This document shows positions 62,105 to 64,000 of a DNA stretch of 64,000 nucleotides, in pieces. Position numbers and translations under genes: made by a program. Origin of the DNA: Paraburkholderia ribeironis. GTDB lineage: Bacteria; Pseudomonadota; Gammaproteobacteria; Burkholderiales; Burkholderiaceae. Below the pieces are notes generated by a model. It made no database searches, was not told where the DNA came from, and saw only the letters and a program-made list of their open reading frames with translations. Each line of letters begins with the position of its first letter. Position 1 is the stretch's first letter. The stretch spans positions 50,452-114,451 of the forward strand of contig NZ_CYGX02000042.1 of NCBI RefSeq assembly GCF_900019265.1, in the 5' to 3' direction.

Positions 62105-63664
62105 TCAGGCCGCCCTGTCGACGGCATCGTGTGCATGCCATGAGGCACGCGACCAGGAAAGTGCAGCAAGTAGCGGCGAGACACGGTACCGGTCTTCACC
62201 ATAGTGCGCGCAGAGATTCTTCAGTACCGTATTGAAGAGCGTGACGCCTGCCTCATCCGCCCACTTCAGCGGGCCTACCGGGTAGTTGACGCCCTTTTCC
62301 ATCGCCAGATCGAGATCCGCTGCCGTGCACACGCCCTGATTGACTGCATCCGCGGCCTCATTCACCAGCATCGCAACGGTCCGCATGACGATCATGCCGG
62401 CCACATCAGCCACCGGCACGACCGAGTACCCCGCTGCCTGCATGGCTCCGACCACAGCCGCGTAGGCCGAATCGCTGCATTGTCTTGCGCGGGCAAGCGC
62501 GACTGTGCTGCTGCCGGCATAGTCGAGCGCGAGGTCGACGAGAACGACGTTATCGTGCTCCATGTCGTAGGCGCATTGCGTTGCCGTCCGCCCGTCTGTC
62601 AGTCGCAGCACGGCATCGTCGATCTGGGCGACCGCACCATCCGTGCGCTCCATTTCGGGCATCGCCGTAGTAACGAGATCGGCATTCAGCAGCCTTTGTT
62701 GAAGCCGCATGATCACCCCGGACTGCGGAAACAATCTGACTTCTCGTGGAGCGTCCGTTGGCGGCGCAATGCGCGCGCTCTGGCGCGTGGCGTTCGGACC
62801 ATATTCGTAAAAGCCGCGGCCCGATTTCCGGCCCAGAAAGCCTGCATTGACCAGTTCCTGCTGGATCAATGACGGCGCAAACCGGGGATCGTTGAAATAC
62901 GCACGAAATACCGATTCGGTCACGGCAAAATTGACGTCGTGCCCGATCAGGTCCATCAGTTCAAACGGCCCCATCCTGAAGCCGCCGGCCTCGCGCATCA
63001 CCTCATCGATCGACGCGACATCGGCGGCCTGCTCGTTGAGAAGTCGCAGACCTTCCGCGTAAAACGGACGTGCCACGCGGTTCACGATGAATCCCGGCGT
63101 CGACCGGGCGTAGACAGGCGTCTTGCCCCAGGCGGCGGCCGTCTCGTAGACGGCTTTCGCGACGTCTGCCGAGGTGGCCAGACCACTGACGACTTCGACC
63201 AGCGCCATCACGGGCGCCGGATTGAAGAAGTGCATGCCTACGAGCCGTGACGGGATCTTCAGCGTTGCGCCGATCGCCGTGACGGAGATGGATGAGGTGT
63301 TCGTCGCCAGGATGCACGTCTTCGCGACGTGCTCTTCGAGTTCGGCAAAAATCTTGCGCTTCACGTCCAGCCGTTCGGCGACGGCCTCGATGACGAGCTG
63401 CGCGTCGCGCAACTCCGCCAGTTGGTGAACCGCAATCAGCCTTTCCTGCGCGTGCGCGGCAGCCGTTGCGTCAAGCCGACCTTTCTCGACGAGCCTGGCA
63501 AGATTCGCCGCGATGCCGGTAATGGCCTTTGCGACCGTAGCCGCGTCGATATCGAACAGAGCGACTTGGTGTCCCGCGAGCGCGGCCACCTGGGCGATGC
63601 CCACGCCCATCGCGCCTGCACCGATGATGCCGACGATAGTAGAGGTCTTCAATGCGTTCGACAT
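62105..63664 (-). CDS. paaH: 3-hydroxyacyl-CoA dehydrogenase (PaaH type)
   Basis: A 519-residue NAD-dependent dehydrogenase. The N-terminal cofactor site is VGIIGAGAMGVGIAQVAALAGH, followed by ILATNTSSISVT, GMHFFNPAPVMALVEVV and PGFIVNRVARPFYAEG. A second, C-terminal copy of the dimer domain (VNEAADAVNQGVCTAADLDLAMEKGVNYPVGPL) is typical of PaaH/PaaC. It oxidises 3-hydroxyadipyl-CoA in the phenylacetate pathway. It lies 14 bases after the thiolase stop. Confidence 0.94.
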   Translation of the reverse strand: MSNALKTSTIVGIIGAGAMGVGIAQVAALAGHQVALFDIDAATVAKAITGIAANLARLVEKGRLDATAAAHAQERLIAVHQLAELRDAQLVIEAVAERLDVKRKIFAELEEHVAKTCILATNTSSISVTAIGATLKIPSRLVGMHFFNPAPVMALVEVVSGLATSADVAKAVYETAAAWGKTPVYARSTPGFIVNRVARPFYAEGLRLLNEQAADVASIDEVMREAGGFRMGPFELMDLIGHDVNFAVTESVFRAYFNDPRFAPSLIQQELVNAGFLGRKSGRGFYEYGPNATRQSARIAPPTDAPREVRLFPQSGVIMRLQQRLLNADLVTTAMPEMERTDGAVAQIDDAVLRLTDGRTATQCAYDMEHDNVVLVDLALDYAGSSTVALARARQCSDSAYAAVVGAMQAAGYSVVPVADVAGMIVMRTVAMLVNEAADAVNQGVCTAADLDLAMEKGVNYPVGPLKWADEAGVTLFNTVLKNLCAHYGEDRYRVSPLLAALSWSRASWHAHDAVDRAA

Positions 63665-63678
63665 TCTCGTTACCCCGC

Positions 63679-64000
63679 TCAAACGCGCTCGATCGCAATC
63701 GCGATGCCTTGTCCAACGCCAATGCACATCGTGCAAAGCGCGAAGCGTCCCTTGCGGCGTTCGAGTTCGTACGTTGCGGTGGTGATCAACCGGGCGCCAG
63801 AAGCGCCGAGGGGATGGCCCAACGCGATGGCGCCGCCGTTCGGATTGACCCGCGGATCGTCTTCTGCAACGCCGAGCCGGCGCAACACCGCGATACCTTG
63901 CGAGGCGAAGGCCTCGTTCAGTTCGATCACATCGAACTGGTCGAGCGTCATGCCGAGGCGTGCAAGCAGCTTCTCGGTTGCCGGCGCGGGCCCGATCCCC
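63679..64000 (-). CDS. Acetyl-CoA acyltransferase (3-oxoadipyl-CoA thiolase type), 5' end outside window
   Basis: The last ~107 codons of a thiolase. The frame is open to the right edge and carries GIGPAPATEKLLARLGM, VIELNEAFASQGIAVLRRLG, NPNGGAIALGHPLGASGAR with the active-site His, and TMCIGVGQGIAIAIERV with the C-terminal active Cys. In a paa operon the likely function is release of acetyl-CoA from 3-oxoadipyl-CoA (PaaJ/PcaF). Only the C-terminal quarter is visible, so the exact subfamily is open. Confidence 0.9.
   Translation of the reverse strand, partial: GIGPAPATEKLLARLGMTLDQFDVIELNEAFASQGIAVLRRLGVAEDDPRVNPNGGAIALGHPLGASGARLITTATYELERRKGRFALCTMCIGVGQGIAIAIERV

Noticed and set aside
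60862..62235. A 457-codon plus-strand frame over paaK
   Set aside because: Antisense to paaK, whose ligase motifs are complete on the minus strand; His/Arg-rich composition is typical of a shadow.
1..64000. CRISPR arrays, tRNA or rRNA genes and insertion sequences
   Set aside because: I looked for regularly spaced repeats, cloverleaf-like ends and transposase motifs and saw none; a covariance-model and IS search would settle this.

Overview
The window is about 64 kb of GC-rich, densely coded DNA. Gene content and codon use (beta-oxidation style phenylacetate genes, an emrAB-OprM type efflux operon, GlxA/AraC regulators, CUT1 sugar ABC importers) point to a beta-proteobacterium of the Burkholderia/Paraburkholderia/Caballeronia group. 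That assignment is inference; there is no rRNA, tRNA, insertion sequence or CRISPR array in view.

Region 1 (1-22.8 kb) is the accessory part. On the minus strand lies the start of an extracellular contractile injection system (eCIS) cluster: a DUF4255/Pvc16-type protein, two contractile sheath proteins (one with a long coiled-coil insertion), two gp19-type tube proteins, small assembly proteins, and a very long alanine-rich low-complexity protein that runs off the left edge. A ~570-base regulatory gap separates it from a divergent plus-strand operon that holds a complete phospho-signalling kit: a periplasmic vWA/cytoplasmic FHA protein, a PP2C phosphatase, a zinc-ribbon/FHA protein, two membrane-anchored Ser/Thr kinases, two coiled-coil lipoproteins, an S41 protease lipoprotein and a PAAR-like DUF4280 protein. 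The same strand continues into a lower-GC trio: a CHAT (caspase-like) protease, a STAND P-loop NTPase with a membrane segment and a C-terminal sensor-like half, and a protein of unknown family. The kinase/phosphatase/FHA set resembles the threonine-phosphorylation switch of type VI secretion, here placed beside an eCIS, with a CHAT-STAND module attached. This is the most promising candidate for an undescribed system.

Region 2 (22.9-41.2 kb) is catabolic. A minus-strand Gfo/Idh/MocA dehydrogenase, GMC oxidoreductase and DUF1479 oxygenase set is transcribed away from an AraC regulator. Next is a ten-gene minus-strand operon (CoA-transferase, enoyl-CoA hydratase, aldehyde dehydrogenase, CUT1 ABC importer, SDR, GMC oxidoreductase, DUF993) transcribed away from a LacI-family regulator. 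Three near-identical TTGGAACGTTCCAA operators sit in the divergent promoter region. The substrate is not known.

Region 3 (41.2-49.2 kb) is patchy: a SYLF-domain protein, a decayed SYLF paralogue, a truncated alpha/beta-hydrolase, small secreted proteins, and an intact mtnK-mtnA-aldolase operon matching the 'DHAP shunt' for salvage of methylthioadenosine/5'-deoxyadenosine.

Region 4 (49.2-64 kb) holds a stand-alone acetolactate-synthase-like enzyme, an MFS transporter, a tripartite emrB-emrA-OprM type efflux operon, the Mug DNA glycosylase, a GlxA-type regulator (with a decayed fragment of another nearby), an ArsR-type regulator, and the end of a phenylacetate degradation operon (thiolase, paaH, paaK) whose last gene, an enoyl-CoA hydratase, is a pseudogene broken by an amber codon and a 3' truncation.
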